NCBI GenBank assembly: GCA_009908535.1
Contig: JAAAOD010000172.1
Coordinates: forward strand, 1 to 26,757
Direction: 5' to 3'
Length of the DNA stretch: 26,757 bases
Source: Verrucomicrobiota bacterium
GTDB lineage: Bacteria > Verrucomicrobiota > Verrucomicrobiia > Opitutales > Oceanipulchritudinaceae
Within the stretch, counting starts at the first letter, position 1; each line of letters opens with the position of its first letter. The position numbers were made by a program, and so were the translations under genes. This document shows, piece by piece, positions 1 to 8,830 of the stretch. A model generated the notes under the pieces. That model saw only the letters and a list, made by a program, of their open reading frames with translations. It had not been told where the DNA came from and did no database searches.

Positions 1-1
1 C

Positions 2-3000
2 TTTTCCGGTCCAAGCCTCAATCGTATCATCTCTTCGGATGGCAACGAATTCAATCTCCCCAGCGCTGAATCCTCCGGGGATGTCGGAGCTCTCGAGCCC
101 TCCATCAGCGCCGACGGTCGCTTTGTCGTCTTCAAAACGCAGTCCGACAACCTGTTGCCCTTCACAGTCGAACGTTCCGATGGAACCCTTTTCGCCATGA
201 CACCATATGGCCCGGGTGGATACACATTTGGTTCGGATGAGGCAATTGTTGGATATTCCGATCTGAACAGCACCAACCACTTTTTCCCTTATGCAGGATC
301 CGATATCTATCTTTTCGACCGCGAGAATCCCGGCAGGCTGGAACAGGTCTCCAGGAATAAATTCGGTTATCCGGCAACGGCGAAACTCGAAGAAGTCGAG
401 CTCGAGCCAATGGTCCCCAGCAGCCGAAATCCTGTTATCAGCGGAAACGGTCGCTTTGTCGCCTTCGCTTCGGATGCGCGGGGAGATGCCGGCCTTGCCT
501 TCGGGAGGAACAACCGGGAATCTCTGGACGGGAACGGAGTTCGGGACATCTTTCTGCGCGACCGTCGGACCCGGGAAGGATTCAACCTCCCCAATCCGCC
601 TACGGTTTCTTTGCTTTCTCCTGTTGCGGGCGAAACCGCCGTGGTCGGGGACAATCTGCTTCTGGAAGTGGAAGCCTCTGACGACGGATTTATTGAGTCG
701 GTTGCTTATTTTGTTAACGGGTCACGGGTCGGCACTTCTCCGCGAGGAGAGTTCTTCACCTTCTGGACGCCCGGTAGGCCGGGAATCTTCGAAGTCATGG
801 CCGTCGCGACTGACAACGATGGTGTCCGCGTTCCGACGGAAACCGTCGAAGTGGTGGTATCCAGTGCGACGGCACCGACGGTGACCCTGACAACCCCGGA
901 AACCGGCGATACGGTCATCGTCAACCAGCCCCTCACCCTGGCGGCCACCGCTTCCGATGCGGATGGCGTCGTGGCTTCTGTGGATTTCTACATGAATGGG
1001 GAACTCGTCGCCAGCGACACATCCGCACCATACGGTTTGGCCTTCAGCGGAACGGATGAACTTCCCTTTGCTCCCGGTGTGTATCAGATTTACGCCGTCG
1101 CCCGGGATAATGAAGGCTACACAAGTTACGCAAGCCCGGTCACCGTGGAAGCGGTCAATCCGGATGCTCCAACGATCACTCATGTCAGTCCTGATCCTTT
1201 GGATGCGAACGCGGACGACATTGCTGATACGTTGATCACCGTTGGCTCGCCGACGACTTTCAGTGCTCTCGTTGAGGATTCCGGAGTTCTCATCGACAGC
1301 GTTAATCTCATCGTTAACGGGATTGAAGCCGGCACCGCATCACCTGAAAATGGAACCTGGTCGACCCAGTTCACCGCCAATTCCCTTGGGACCCTGCAGG
1401 TTGCATGGGAAGTGATTGACCAAGCCGGGAACCAATATCGTTCAGACGCCGTTACTTTCCTCGTCAACTCCGGGGCGCTTCCTGCCATCACCCTGCTTCA
1501 GCCGGACCCGGCGGACACCGATAACAATGGGGTCGCCGATACACCGCTGGTTCGGAGTGTTGAACAGGAAATTGTGGTCGCTGTCACCGACGCGGACGGC
1601 GCTGTGGAGAATGTCACCGCCTCCATCAACGGTGGTCCCGCCGTTGCGATGCAGGAAGCGGATCAGATCGGCCGCTACCGGATCCTCTGGACGCCCTCCC
1701 TCCTCGGGGAGAACTCTCTGGTCATTGCTGCGGAGGATGATATCGGCAACCGCAGTGTAATCACAGCTCGTTACGAAATCACGGCGGGGGCAAGCCCCAG
1801 TGTCGTGATTGTCAACCCGGATCCCGCCGACACCAACGGTGACGGCCTCGCGGACACTCCGCTTCTGGTCAATGAATCCACCGATCTTTCGGTGCAAGCC
1901 GATGATCCCGAAGGAAGCCTTGGTCCTGTGCTTGTCCGGATCAATGGTTCCGACTACGGAACAGCTCTCGAACAGCAGCGACTGGGCGAATACTCCATCG
2001 AGTGGACGCCGCAGCTTCTCGGCGAACATCTGGTCGAATTTGTCGTTACCGACGACACCGGTAACGAAGTGGTTGCCGCCATGCGGTACCTCGTCACCAG
2101 TGGAGATTCCCCGACCATTTCCTTCCTTTCGCCAATTGACGGGAGCCGTTTCCTGCCGGGAACCAATCTTTCGGTGCAGGTGCAGGCGTCCGACAGCGAT
2201 GGTCTAATCAATGAGGTGAGGTTCTTCCTCAACGGGGTTTTCGTGCAAAGCGTGGGTGCGGCTCCTTTCCGTACCGAAATCAGCCTTCCTTCCCCCGCGA
2301 CCTACCGCCTTGTCGCCGTCGCGGTGGACAATACCGGCAACGAGACGGCCACCCCGCCCCTTGTCGTGGAAGCGGCTCAGCCCGATGACGAATCCCCCCG
2401 CGTGGTCATCGACCATCCGCTGCCTCTTGGAGGAGGCGACACCATCAATGATGTATCCGTTCCCTCGGCAATGTTCCTGAACGCGACGGCGACGGATCCC
2501 AATGGATCCATTACCGATGTACGTTTTTATATCAATGGTGAGCTTCTCGGAAGTTTCGAGAACAAGGTCGAGGATTCGTATTCAATTTTCTACGATCCAA
2601 ACGCCCCCGGAAATTATGTCCTGAATGCGGAAGCCATTGATGACGAAGGCAACCGGACCTTCAGCAGCCCCATCCTTCTCGATGTGGGTCCTCTGCAGTC
2701 CCCGATGCCGAACGGGGAAATCTACCAGCCCTTCGCGGAATCGGTCCTCGGGCGTTCGGTTGGAATTTTTGTCGAGGCCGATGCCGGTCTGAACAACATC
2801 ACGCGCGTCGATTTTTATGCCAACGGCATTTTTGTGGGGAGTCAGGAAGACCCCGTCAACGAGGATCTTTTCCTCTACAACTGGGTTCCGGAAGTTCCCG
2901 GCGAGTATGAATTGCGTGCCCGCATCGTACAGGTAGATCCGGGAGGAAACCCCTGGGACAACTGGTTGATTACCGATGCCGCTTCGGTGACGGTCACGGA

Positions 3001-6000
3001 TCCCGGTGCCGGGACCGACCCGACCATTGAACTGGTGAGTCCACAGGAGGGGGATTCTCATACGGTGCTCAACCCGATTGAATTGGAAGCGGCCGCCCTC
3101 GATCCTCTGGGCAGTATTACAGAAGTCCGTTTTTACGCCAATGGACGCTTGCTGGACATCAACAATGATGGGGCAGAGCCCTTCGGGGACGATCGGTACC
3201 CCTACAGCATGTCCTTCACACCGCTTTCACCGGGACAATACCAGATCGTCGCGGAACTGTTGAGTGACCGCGGCATCCGTTTGCATTCCGAACCTGTCAC
3301 CTTGGACGTGGCGCCTTCGCAGACCCCGAACGTCCGCATTTCCTATCCAGGGGATGGAGCTGCTGTCAGCGTGGGGCGGCCTTTGCTCATTACCGCGAAT
3401 ACGGATTCGACGGGCGGGGGACCAATGGATCTTACCTTTTACGCGAATGGTGTCCTGATCGGTTCGGACAGCACGTTCCCATACAATGCGAGGTGGACTC
3501 CGCAGAGCACCGGCACTTTTCAAATCAAGGTGGAGGCCCGGGAAGCTGGGACCACCGGACCGAGTCAAGGTACGGAGGGCGTCGCCGTATCTGACGAGGT
3601 CACAGTCACGGTCAATCCGACCGAGCTACCCACCGGCAATATTGTCTCGCCCTCCGGGGCGAATCCCACGGTCGGATCGGACGTTTTGATTGAGGTGGAT
3701 GCGAATGACAGCGACGGATTCGTTTCCGAGGTTGAATTTTTCGTAAACGGATCGCCACTCGGTGAGCAGGCGGATAAGACAGAGCCCTTTGCGGCCTTCT
3801 GGCGGCCGGGAAGTGCCGGCACTTATGATTTGACGACACTGATTACGGACAATTCCGGCAACCAGACAGTGGTCAGTCGAAGCGTCGAAGTCGTGGACCC
3901 GGTCGGTGTGGTTCCGCGGGTGACCCTGAGCGTTACCGCAAGCGGCAATGTCACGCCCGGAAGCCGGGTGGTCGTGCGGGCTAATGTCTTCGACGACAAT
4001 CCGGAAGAAGTGGACGTGACCTTCTTCATGAATGGAACCCAGTTGGGACCGGCGGATACCGAGCCTCCTTACTCGATCATACTGGATCCCGAGGTCCTTT
4101 CCTTCAGCGCCTACGAGATCACCGCTGTGGCGGCGGACGTGGACGGCAACAGTCGCGCGGATGTATTGAGTCCCCTCTACATTTCCGATGTGACCGTTGA
4201 TCAGCCCTCCATCGACATCATCAGCCTTGCCGAAGGAGAAACCCTGACCCGCGGATCGCGGGCACCCATCCGGGTCGATGTTGCCGGGGGGGCGGTTGCA
4301 GATTTGCAAACGGTCGTCTTCTATGCCGATGGCGTCGAAATCGGAAGGGATGATACGGCCCCGTACTCCTTCGACTGGATACCGGATCGAATCGGCGATG
4401 TGCAGATCGCGGCCGCCACCCTTCTGCAAACCTCGCTTTTTGATCACGACAACAACGAGTTCACCGATGAAATCGAGGTGACGCCCGTCAATGTCGCATC
4501 GCCTGTTAATGTTACGATAAATGACGCGGTCGGGCAGCTGCCTTCCATCTCTCTGGATATTCTGCCCCAGCGCGACAATCTTGCCGTGGGTTCGAAGGTA
4601 CTGTTGTACGCCGACGCCCAGGATCTGGATGGTGCGGTGGAAACGGTCAGTTTCTATGCCGACGGTGTGGAAGTGGGGACCGACACCGAGCCTCCCTTTA
4701 CCCATGTCCTGACGACCACCAAGGAAGGTCGGACGGCCTTGAACGCGCTCGCTACCGATGACAGTGGCAATGTGGTAACCTCGACCTTTGTTCGCCTAGA
4801 AGTGACCCCGCGCGTCATCACGCGCACTCCGGGCATCGTCCTCACCGTTCCTGAATCCGGCCAGGAAGGAAGCCCGCTGAGCCTGCGCGCCAGTGCCGAT
4901 GGATTTGTGAACGGGCCGGAGGCGATTGTTTTCCATGTCAATGGTCAGCCTGTGGGGCAGGCTTCGGAAGCCCCGTACAGTTTGTCCTGGCTGGCGAACC
5001 TGAACGGGGAAGCGACCTTCTTCAGCACGGCCCGGCAGGAGCTTTTCGACGGCACGGTCATTTCCACGGTCTCCAATATTGTGAGCAGTGATCTCAGCGA
5101 AAATGTTGCTCCCCGGATTGACTCTGTTGAAGTGGGTTTTCCTGACAGGGATGATGAGGACAAACCCAATCCCCTCGTTGGCGAACAGTTGACCTTCACC
5201 ATTGATGTCGTTGATTCCGGACCGACGAGGACAGTGGAATTACTTCGCGACGGAGAGCCGGTCGCGACCTCGGACAGCCGTTCCACTCCGTATGAAATTG
5301 TCGATACGCCTCCCGGCCTTGGGGCCTACGCTTATTCGGTGGTAGTCACCGACCGGGGAGGTCTGCAGGCGCAGTCCGACAGCATTCCGGTCTCGGTCGT
5401 ACGGGGCAGCGCTCCGGTGGTGGAAGTCCTTGCCCCGGAAGAGGGCGAGACCTTCAATCCACAGGCGGTTATCCGCCTGCGGGCCTCTGCCGAGGACCTG
5501 GACGGGACGATTTCCGAAGTGCGTTTCCTTGTGAACGGGCTCCCGGTCGGGGAGATGCTGACGGCCCCTCCCTACGAGCTTGATTACCTTCCCGCGGTCG
5601 CCGGTAGTTACGAGGTTACGGTGCGGGCGCGTGACAATAGCGGGAATCTCACGGTTTCTCCGGCTTTAAGCTTCAACGTCCTTGCGGACGAGCCGCCGAC
5701 CTTCGCCCAATTTTCCATTCGGGCTGACAGCAATCTGGAGGGCAGTGCGGAAACGGGATACACTGCGAGGCTGAACCAGCCCATCACCTTCGTCATGGAG
5801 GCGGAGGATGATTACGGGATCGAGTCGGTGAAGCTTTTCCGGAACGGAACGGAGATCACGACCGGCGTGGCCATTCCCATCGAAATCATGAATACACCCC
5901 CGAGTCTTGGAAAGTTCCGTTATTTTGCGGAGGCAACCGACACCGGAGGCAATGTCACGCGAACGGAGCCCGTCGAAATCGAACTTACCCGGGGCGCCCC

Positions 6001-7684
6001 GCCGATTGTGGAAATCGTCGAGCCGGTGACCGGAACGAGCTATTCCCTGGATCAGGGTGCGGGCAGTCTGGCCATACGGGCCTCGGCCACAGCGGGCGAA
6101 GAACCCGCCGGAATCCCAACAGGAAGTATTTCCTCGGTCGAGTTTGTCGTCAATGGCCGCTCACTTGGGATCGTTGAGAATCCCCCATACATTATCACCA
6201 CCGGTGATTTTGTTGAGGGAGAAAATTCCGTCGTCGCGGTCGCCACCAGTGATACCGGTCTGCGCTCCACGTCTGCGGAGATTACGATCGACGGCGTGGT
6301 CGGCAGCGTCCCTGAAATTCTGGCCTTCAGCCACGACGCGGGACCCTCCGGTGTGCTTGTCGGTTCCGATATCCAATTCGCGGTGGAGGCGATCGACGAC
6401 AGTGGGATTGAAAAGGTTGAACTGCTTCTGAACGGAGAGGTGGTCGATGTGACGACGACGAACCCGTTCCAGCTACAACACACTCCCGAAGAAGCCGGGA
6501 ATTACTCTTACACCGTGAAAGTCACCAACAATGACGGCAATTTCGTCATCAGCAAAGACGCGATCACGGTGAAGGTACGCCTGCCGGATCCAACGGGAAA
6601 CAACGCCGATTTCGTGTATCAAAGCTTTGAGGACCTCTTCTTCCGCGCACCGACGGTGGAAGAGCAGGGCAGATACGCGAATCGCCTTGAAGGGGGTGAC
6701 CTGACAAGGGCGCGGTTTGTGCAGGAACTGATGCAACCGGAAGGCGGTTTGAGCGGTACGGCTTATGCCCCGATCCGCAGCACGATCCTTGTCCATCGCT
6801 TCCTGCTCGGAGAATGGCCCACCCGAGAGGAGTTGGCCACTTCGGTCGGGATCACCCGTGACAGCGGCCTCTCCGCAACCGTCAGCTCGCTGATGCCGAT
6901 GGCGCAGGCGCGCTTTGTCGAGACGGTGAATAACGATCCCGTTAACTTCAATCTTACCGAACCGGTGAACGGAGTTCCCGATATTCTCTCTCCCCAAGAG
7001 GAAATCGACACCTATATTACCTACCTCTTCCTGCAGAAGTATGGGGTGGTGCCGGATGCGGCGCAGATGAATCTCCTGCAACTGCATTTCCGGTCCGAGA
7101 ATCGGGACGGATTCACGGCGGCCTTTGTCTCGGACGTGGATGTCTTCGCGACCGGTAACGGTTACCTGACGCTTGCTCTGGGCCTCTCTTTCTCGAGTAT
7201 GCCGCCCTCCGACCAGTATCTGCGGGAAGTGGATGCGGCCTCTCTTCTGGTGAACTTTCTCCGGGTGCAGCCGCAGGAGGAGGAAGTTGAGGAGCTGGCG
7301 GGTCTTCTCTTTACCGAGCAGGTACGCCGGATTGTCGCGGATGATCGCTACACCGCCCGTTTCCGTACCCCCTTCCCTGAATTGCAGCACTTTGCGAACA
7401 GCTGGAAACGGAGCCAGTGGTTCGGATGGTTCAACACGATGCACGAGCCGTGGATCTACCATCGTGAACTCGGCTGGCTGGCCTTCGGGACCAAGGGGCA
7501 GGAAGGCTGGAGCTTCTGGTATTATGACAGTGGGCTGGGTTGGAGTTGGACGCAGGACGGCTTCTATCCGAACCTTTACAGCAGCGTTGAGAACCGCTGG
7601 CTGAGAACGTCCGGTTATCCATTCGAGGCCGGACAGCCAAGGTGGTTTCAGGATCTCACCACAACGGAGTGGATCCAACGCTGA
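2..7684 (+). CDS. Giant multi-Ig-domain surface/secreted protein (5' end outside window)
   Basis: The frame is open from base 2, so the gene starts upstream and about 2,560 residues are visible. A TTG at 155 is in frame, but the preceding residues are clearly coding, so it is not the true start. Domains in order: beta-propeller-like (PD40/TolB-type) repeats, seen as 'PSISADGRFVVF' near 110-140 and 'PVISGNGRFVAFASD' near 430-480; about 20 Ig-like repeats of about 100 residues (596-6585); a helical DUF4214-like region (about 6600-7200) starting 'FVYQSFEDLFFRAP'; and a 95-residue Trp-rich C-terminal domain (7397-7684). No C-terminal membrane anchor or PEP-CTERM/VPDSG-type sorting tail is seen. 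The signal peptide would lie outside the window. Likely role: extracellular adhesin or structural surface protein, inferred from architecture only. No enzymatic domain is recognised. Confidence 0.9.
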   Translation, partial: FSGPSLNRIISSDGNEFNLPSAESSGDVGALEPSISADGRFVVFKTQSDNLLPFTVERSDGTLFAMTPYGPGGYTFGSDEAIVGYSDLNSTNHFFPYAGSDIYLFDRENPGRLEQVSRNKFGYPATAKLEEVELEPMVPSSRNPVISGNGRFVAFASDARGDAGLAFGRNNRESLDGNGVRDIFLRDRRTREGFNLPNPPTVSLLSPVAGETAVVGDNLLLEVEASDDGFIESVAYFVNGSRVGTSPRGEFFTFWTPGRPGIFEVMAVATDNDGVRVPTETVEVVVSSATAPTVTLTTPETGDTVIVNQPLTLAATASDADGVVASVDFYMNGELVASDTSAPYGLAFSGTDELPFAPGVYQIYAVARDNEGYTSYASPVTVEAVNPDAPTITHVSPDPLDANADDIADTLITVGSPTTFSALVEDSGVLIDSVNLIVNGIEAGTASPENGTWSTQFTANSLGTLQVAWEVIDQAGNQYRSDAVTFLVNSGALPAITLLQPDPADTDNNGVADTPLVRSVEQEIVVAVTDADGAVENVTASINGGPAVAMQEADQIGRYRILWTPSLLGENSLVIAAEDDIGNRSVITARYEITAGASPSVVIVNPDPADTNGDGLADTPLLVNESTDLSVQADDPEGSLGPVLVRINGSDYGTALEQQRLGEYSIEWTPQLLGEHLVEFVVTDDTGNEVVAAMRYLVTSGDSPTISFLSPIDGSRFLPGTNLSVQVQASDSDGLINEVRFFLNGVFVQSVGAAPFRTEISLPSPATYRLVAVAVDNTGNETATPPLVVEAAQPDDESPRVVIDHPLPLGGGDTINDVSVPSAMFLNATATDPNGSITDVRFYINGELLGSFENKVEDSYSIFYDPNAPGNYVLNAEAIDDEGNRTFSSPILLDVGPLQSPMPNGEIYQPFAESVLGRSVGIFVEADAGLNNITRVDFYANGIFVGSQEDPVNEDLFLYNWVPEVPGEYELRARIVQVDPGGNPWDNWLITDAASVTVTDPGAGTDPTIELVSPQEGDSHTVLNPIELEAAALDPLGSITEVRFYANGRLLDINNDGAEPFGDDRYPYSMSFTPLSPGQYQIVAELLSDRGIRLHSEPVTLDVAPSQTPNVRISYPGDGAAVSVGRPLLITANTDSTGGGPMDLTFYANGVLIGSDSTFPYNARWTPQSTGTFQIKVEAREAGTTGPSQGTEGVAVSDEVTVTVNPTELPTGNIVSPSGANPTVGSDVLIEVDANDSDGFVSEVEFFVNGSPLGEQADKTEPFAAFWRPGSAGTYDLTTLITDNSGNQTVVSRSVEVVDPVGVVPRVTLSVTASGNVTPGSRVVVRANVFDDNPEEVDVTFFMNGTQLGPADTEPPYSIILDPEVLSFSAYEITAVAADVDGNSRADVLSPLYISDVTVDQPSIDIISLAEGETLTRGSRAPIRVDVAGGAVADLQTVVFYADGVEIGRDDTAPYSFDWIPDRIGDVQIAAATLLQTSLFDHDNNEFTDEIEVTPVNVASPVNVTINDAVGQLPSISLDILPQRDNLAVGSKVLLYADAQDLDGAVETVSFYADGVEVGTDTEPPFTHVLTTTKEGRTALNALATDDSGNVVTSTFVRLEVTPRVITRTPGIVLTVPESGQEGSPLSLRASADGFVNGPEAIVFHVNGQPVGQASEAPYSLSWLANLNGEATFFSTARQELFDGTVISTVSNIVSSDLSENVAPRIDSVEVGFPDRDDEDKPNPLVGEQLTFTIDVVDSGPTRTVELLRDGEPVATSDSRSTPYEIVDTPPGLGAYAYSVVVTDRGGLQAQSDSIPVSVVRGSAPVVEVLAPEEGETFNPQAVIRLRASAEDLDGTISEVRFLVNGLPVGEMLTAPPYELDYLPAVAGSYEVTVRARDNSGNLTVSPALSFNVLADEPPTFAQFSIRADSNLEGSAETGYTARLNQPITFVMEAEDDYGIESVKLFRNGTEITTGVAIPIEIMNTPPSLGKFRYFAEATDTGGNVTRTEPVEIELTRGAPPIVEIVEPVTGTSYSLDQGAGSLAIRASATAGEEPAGIPTGSISSVEFVVNGRSLGIVENPPYIITTGDFVEGENSVVAVATSDTGLRSTSAEITIDGVVGSVPEILAFSHDAGPSGVLVGSDIQFAVEAIDDSGIEKVELLLNGEVVDVTTTNPFQLQHTPEEAGNYSYTVKVTNNDGNFVISKDAITVKVRLPDPTGNNADFVYQSFEDLFFRAPTVEEQGRYANRLEGGDLTRARFVQELMQPEGGLSGTAYAPIRSTILVHRFLLGEWPTREELATSVGITRDSGLSATVSSLMPMAQARFVETVNNDPVNFNLTEPVNGVPDILSPQEEIDTYITYLFLQKYGVVPDAAQMNLLQLHFRSENRDGFTAAFVSDVDVFATGNGYLTLALGLSFSSMPPSDQYLREVDAASLLVNFLRVQPQEEEVEELAGLLFTEQVRRIVADDRYTARFRTPFPELQHFANSWKRSQWFGWFNTMHEPWIYHRELGWLAFGTKGQEGWSFWYYDSGLGWSWTQDGFYPNLYSSVENRWLRTSGYPFEAGQPRWFQDLTTTEWIQR
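596..6585 (+). repeat. About 20 tandem Ig-like domain repeats (protein level)
   Basis: Each unit is close to 300 bp. It opens with a proline-led strand such as 'APTVTLTTPETGDTV', has a central 'V.FY.NG' strand ('VDFYMNGELV', 'VRFYINGELL', 'VSFYADGVEV'), then 'APY...W', and ends with 'A.A.D..GN'. I count 20 units, and 20 x 300 bp matches the 5,990-bp span. The repeats have diverged at DNA level, so this is an old protein repeat array and not a recent tandem duplication. The pattern resembles bacterial Ig-like (Big_9-type) domains. Units 3-5 carry an extra Asp-rich loop. Confidence 0.85.
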
Positions 7685-7710
7685 CACGCTCCCTGGTTCG
7701 AACAAATCTG

Positions 7711-7747
7711 AACGGCGCCGCCAGCCTTGGGTGGCGCCGTTTTTTTT
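7711..7747 (+). terminator. Intrinsic terminator of the giant Ig protein gene
   Basis: A 12-bp stem (7711-7722 with 7730-7741, one G-T wobble at 7720/7732) encloses a 7-nt loop and runs into eight T residues (7740-7747). It lies 27 bp after the TGA stop. The T run overlaps the TAA stop of the convergent Sua5 gene, so the two genes meet at this hairpin. On the minus strand no good U-tract follows, so it mainly serves the plus-strand gene. Confidence 0.87.
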
Positions 7748-8783
7748 ACTTTCCGGCGGCGGCTCGCCGGAGGCGATCGCGTACAGCCACGGCGAGGGGC
7801 TCTTCTCCGGCGGGAAGTTGGCAATGAATCGCAACGTATCCCGCTGCGTCCAGACGGCGCAGCAAAGAGAACAGATTTTGCGCCATCTCGGTGAGGTCGC
7901 CCGATTCGGACCACCAATAAGCATGCGCGTGCGCAGGGATGGGATGCGGCCTTTCCCGCGGGGGCTGCAAAAAGACGACGGCCTGGCGGCTGGTCCCGGC
8001 GTCGGCGGGCGGCTCGCTTTCGAAAAGAAACAAAGGTGTGCCCGGACTGTAGTGGCGTTCCATGGTGCCGGGAGCGAGGGCCGTCTCCACGGATGAAACG
8101 ACGGACGGGCAGATGCGAATGGAGCGGCCCAGGCACTCTTCCAGTTGGGTCCGTCCAATGGCCCCGGGCCGAAGCAAGCCCGGCCGGCGGGGATCCCTCA
8201 TGTCCAGGATGGTGGATTCCACGCCGATGCGGCAGGACCCGCCATCGAGAACAAAGGGAACTTTCTCCCCGAAGGTGTCGGCCACATGTTCGGGCCGGGT
8301 AGGGGAAACATAGCCGAAAGGATTCGCACTCGGAGCGGCGAGGGGCCCGTCCACTTTGGCAAGGAGCGAAAGGGCCGCTTTCTGATCGGGAATCCGGATG
8401 GCCACCGAAGGCTTTCCCGCCGTGACAAGGTCCGGTATGGCCTTCCGCTTGGGCAGGATCACCGTCAAGGGGCCGGGCCAAAAGGTCTTCGCGAGTTTGT
8501 CCAGCCCCTCGACCGGTTCGGCGAACGCCGGGATCGAGGAGAAGGCGGCCACGTGCACGATCAGCGGATCGATGAGGGGACGTCCCTTGACGGAAAAAAT
8601 GCTCCGGCACGCGTCTTCGTCGGTGGCGAGGGCGGCCAATCCATAGACGGTCTCGGTGGGGATGGCGGCCATGCCCCCTTCGCGCAAATGTTCCGCGAAA
8701 AAGGCGATATTCGCCGGGGTGGGCGGGTAGATACAAGAAGAGGCCCCCTTGTCAGGCGGAGCCTCTGATGAAAATTTTCCCAC
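7746..8783 (-). CDS. tsaC: L-threonylcarbamoyladenylate synthase (Sua5/YwlC type)
   Basis: Makes threonylcarbamoyl-AMP from threonine, bicarbonate and ATP, the first step of the universal t6A37 tRNA modification in the cytoplasm. The 345-residue protein has the YrdC core: 'AIPTETVYGLA' (residues 40-50), 'KGRPLIDPL' (66-74) and 'SANPFGYVSPT' (152-162). These are followed by a C-terminal Sua5 domain joined through the typical 'APGTMERHYSP' linker (237-247), so it is the long Sua5/YwlC form and not short TsaC. The GTG at 8783 is chosen because later in-frame starts would cut into the N-terminal helix before the nucleotide-binding motif; no Shine-Dalgarno sequence is evident. It follows rpsR by 47 bp on the same strand and is probably co-transcribed. 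A hairpin lies inside the first codons. Confidence 0.93.
   Translation of the reverse strand: MGKFSSEAPPDKGASSCIYPPTPANIAFFAEHLREGGMAAIPTETVYGLAALATDEDACRSIFSVKGRPLIDPLIVHVAAFSSIPAFAEPVEGLDKLAKTFWPGPLTVILPKRKAIPDLVTAGKPSVAIRIPDQKAALSLLAKVDGPLAAPSANPFGYVSPTRPEHVADTFGEKVPFVLDGGSCRIGVESTILDMRDPRRPGLLRPGAIGRTQLEECLGRSIRICPSVVSSVETALAPGTMERHYSPGTPLFLFESEPPADAGTSRQAVVFLQPPRERPHPIPAHAHAYWWSESGDLTEMAQNLFSLLRRLDAAGYVAIHCQLPAGEEPLAVAVRDRLRRAAAGK
8739..8766 (-). terminator. Possible rpsR terminator/attenuator hairpin inside the tsaC start region
   Basis: Read on the minus strand, nine bases (8766-8758) pair with 8747-8739 with one G-T wobble. The loop is 10 nt and a short T-rich stretch follows. It lies about 65 nt after the rpsR stop but within the first 16 codons of the Sua5-type gene. 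It may be a weak terminator or attenuator, or chance complementarity in GC-rich coding DNA. Confidence 0.3.
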
Positions 8784-8830
8784 GGTTGGCGGGTTGGGGC
8801 TTTCCGTCGGGCGGGAAGCAGTCCGTTGAC

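Noticed and set aside
3626..4705. Minus-strand open frame of 359 codons inside the Ig gene
   Set aside because: Shadow of the repeat-coding strand; no domain, start signal or independent context.
596..6585. Recent tandem DNA duplication or a CRISPR-like array
   Set aside because: The periodicity is visible only at protein level; neighbouring units differ widely in nucleotide sequence and there are no short identical repeats with spacers.
7600..7684. PEP-CTERM/VPDSG-type sorting tail on the giant Ig protein as substrate of the local exosortase
   Set aside because: The protein ends in a Trp-rich polar segment with no motif-helix-basic tail arrangement.
6473..8158. Long minus-strand open frame (561 codons) opposite the end of the Ig gene and across into the Sua5 gene
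   Set aside because: It runs through a strong terminator and two well-supported genes, has no recognisable family pattern, and is typical of antisense frames in GC-rich DNA.
7648..8736. Alternative 362-codon minus-strand frame over the Sua5 gene
   Set aside because: The other frame carries all YrdC/Sua5 motifs; this one gives low-complexity Arg/Pro/Gly-rich sequence.
8784..8830. Hairpin immediately after the rpsR stop (GCTTCCCG/CGGAAAGC with one mismatch)
   Set aside because: No U-tract follows and the stem has an internal mismatch; insufficient for a terminator call.
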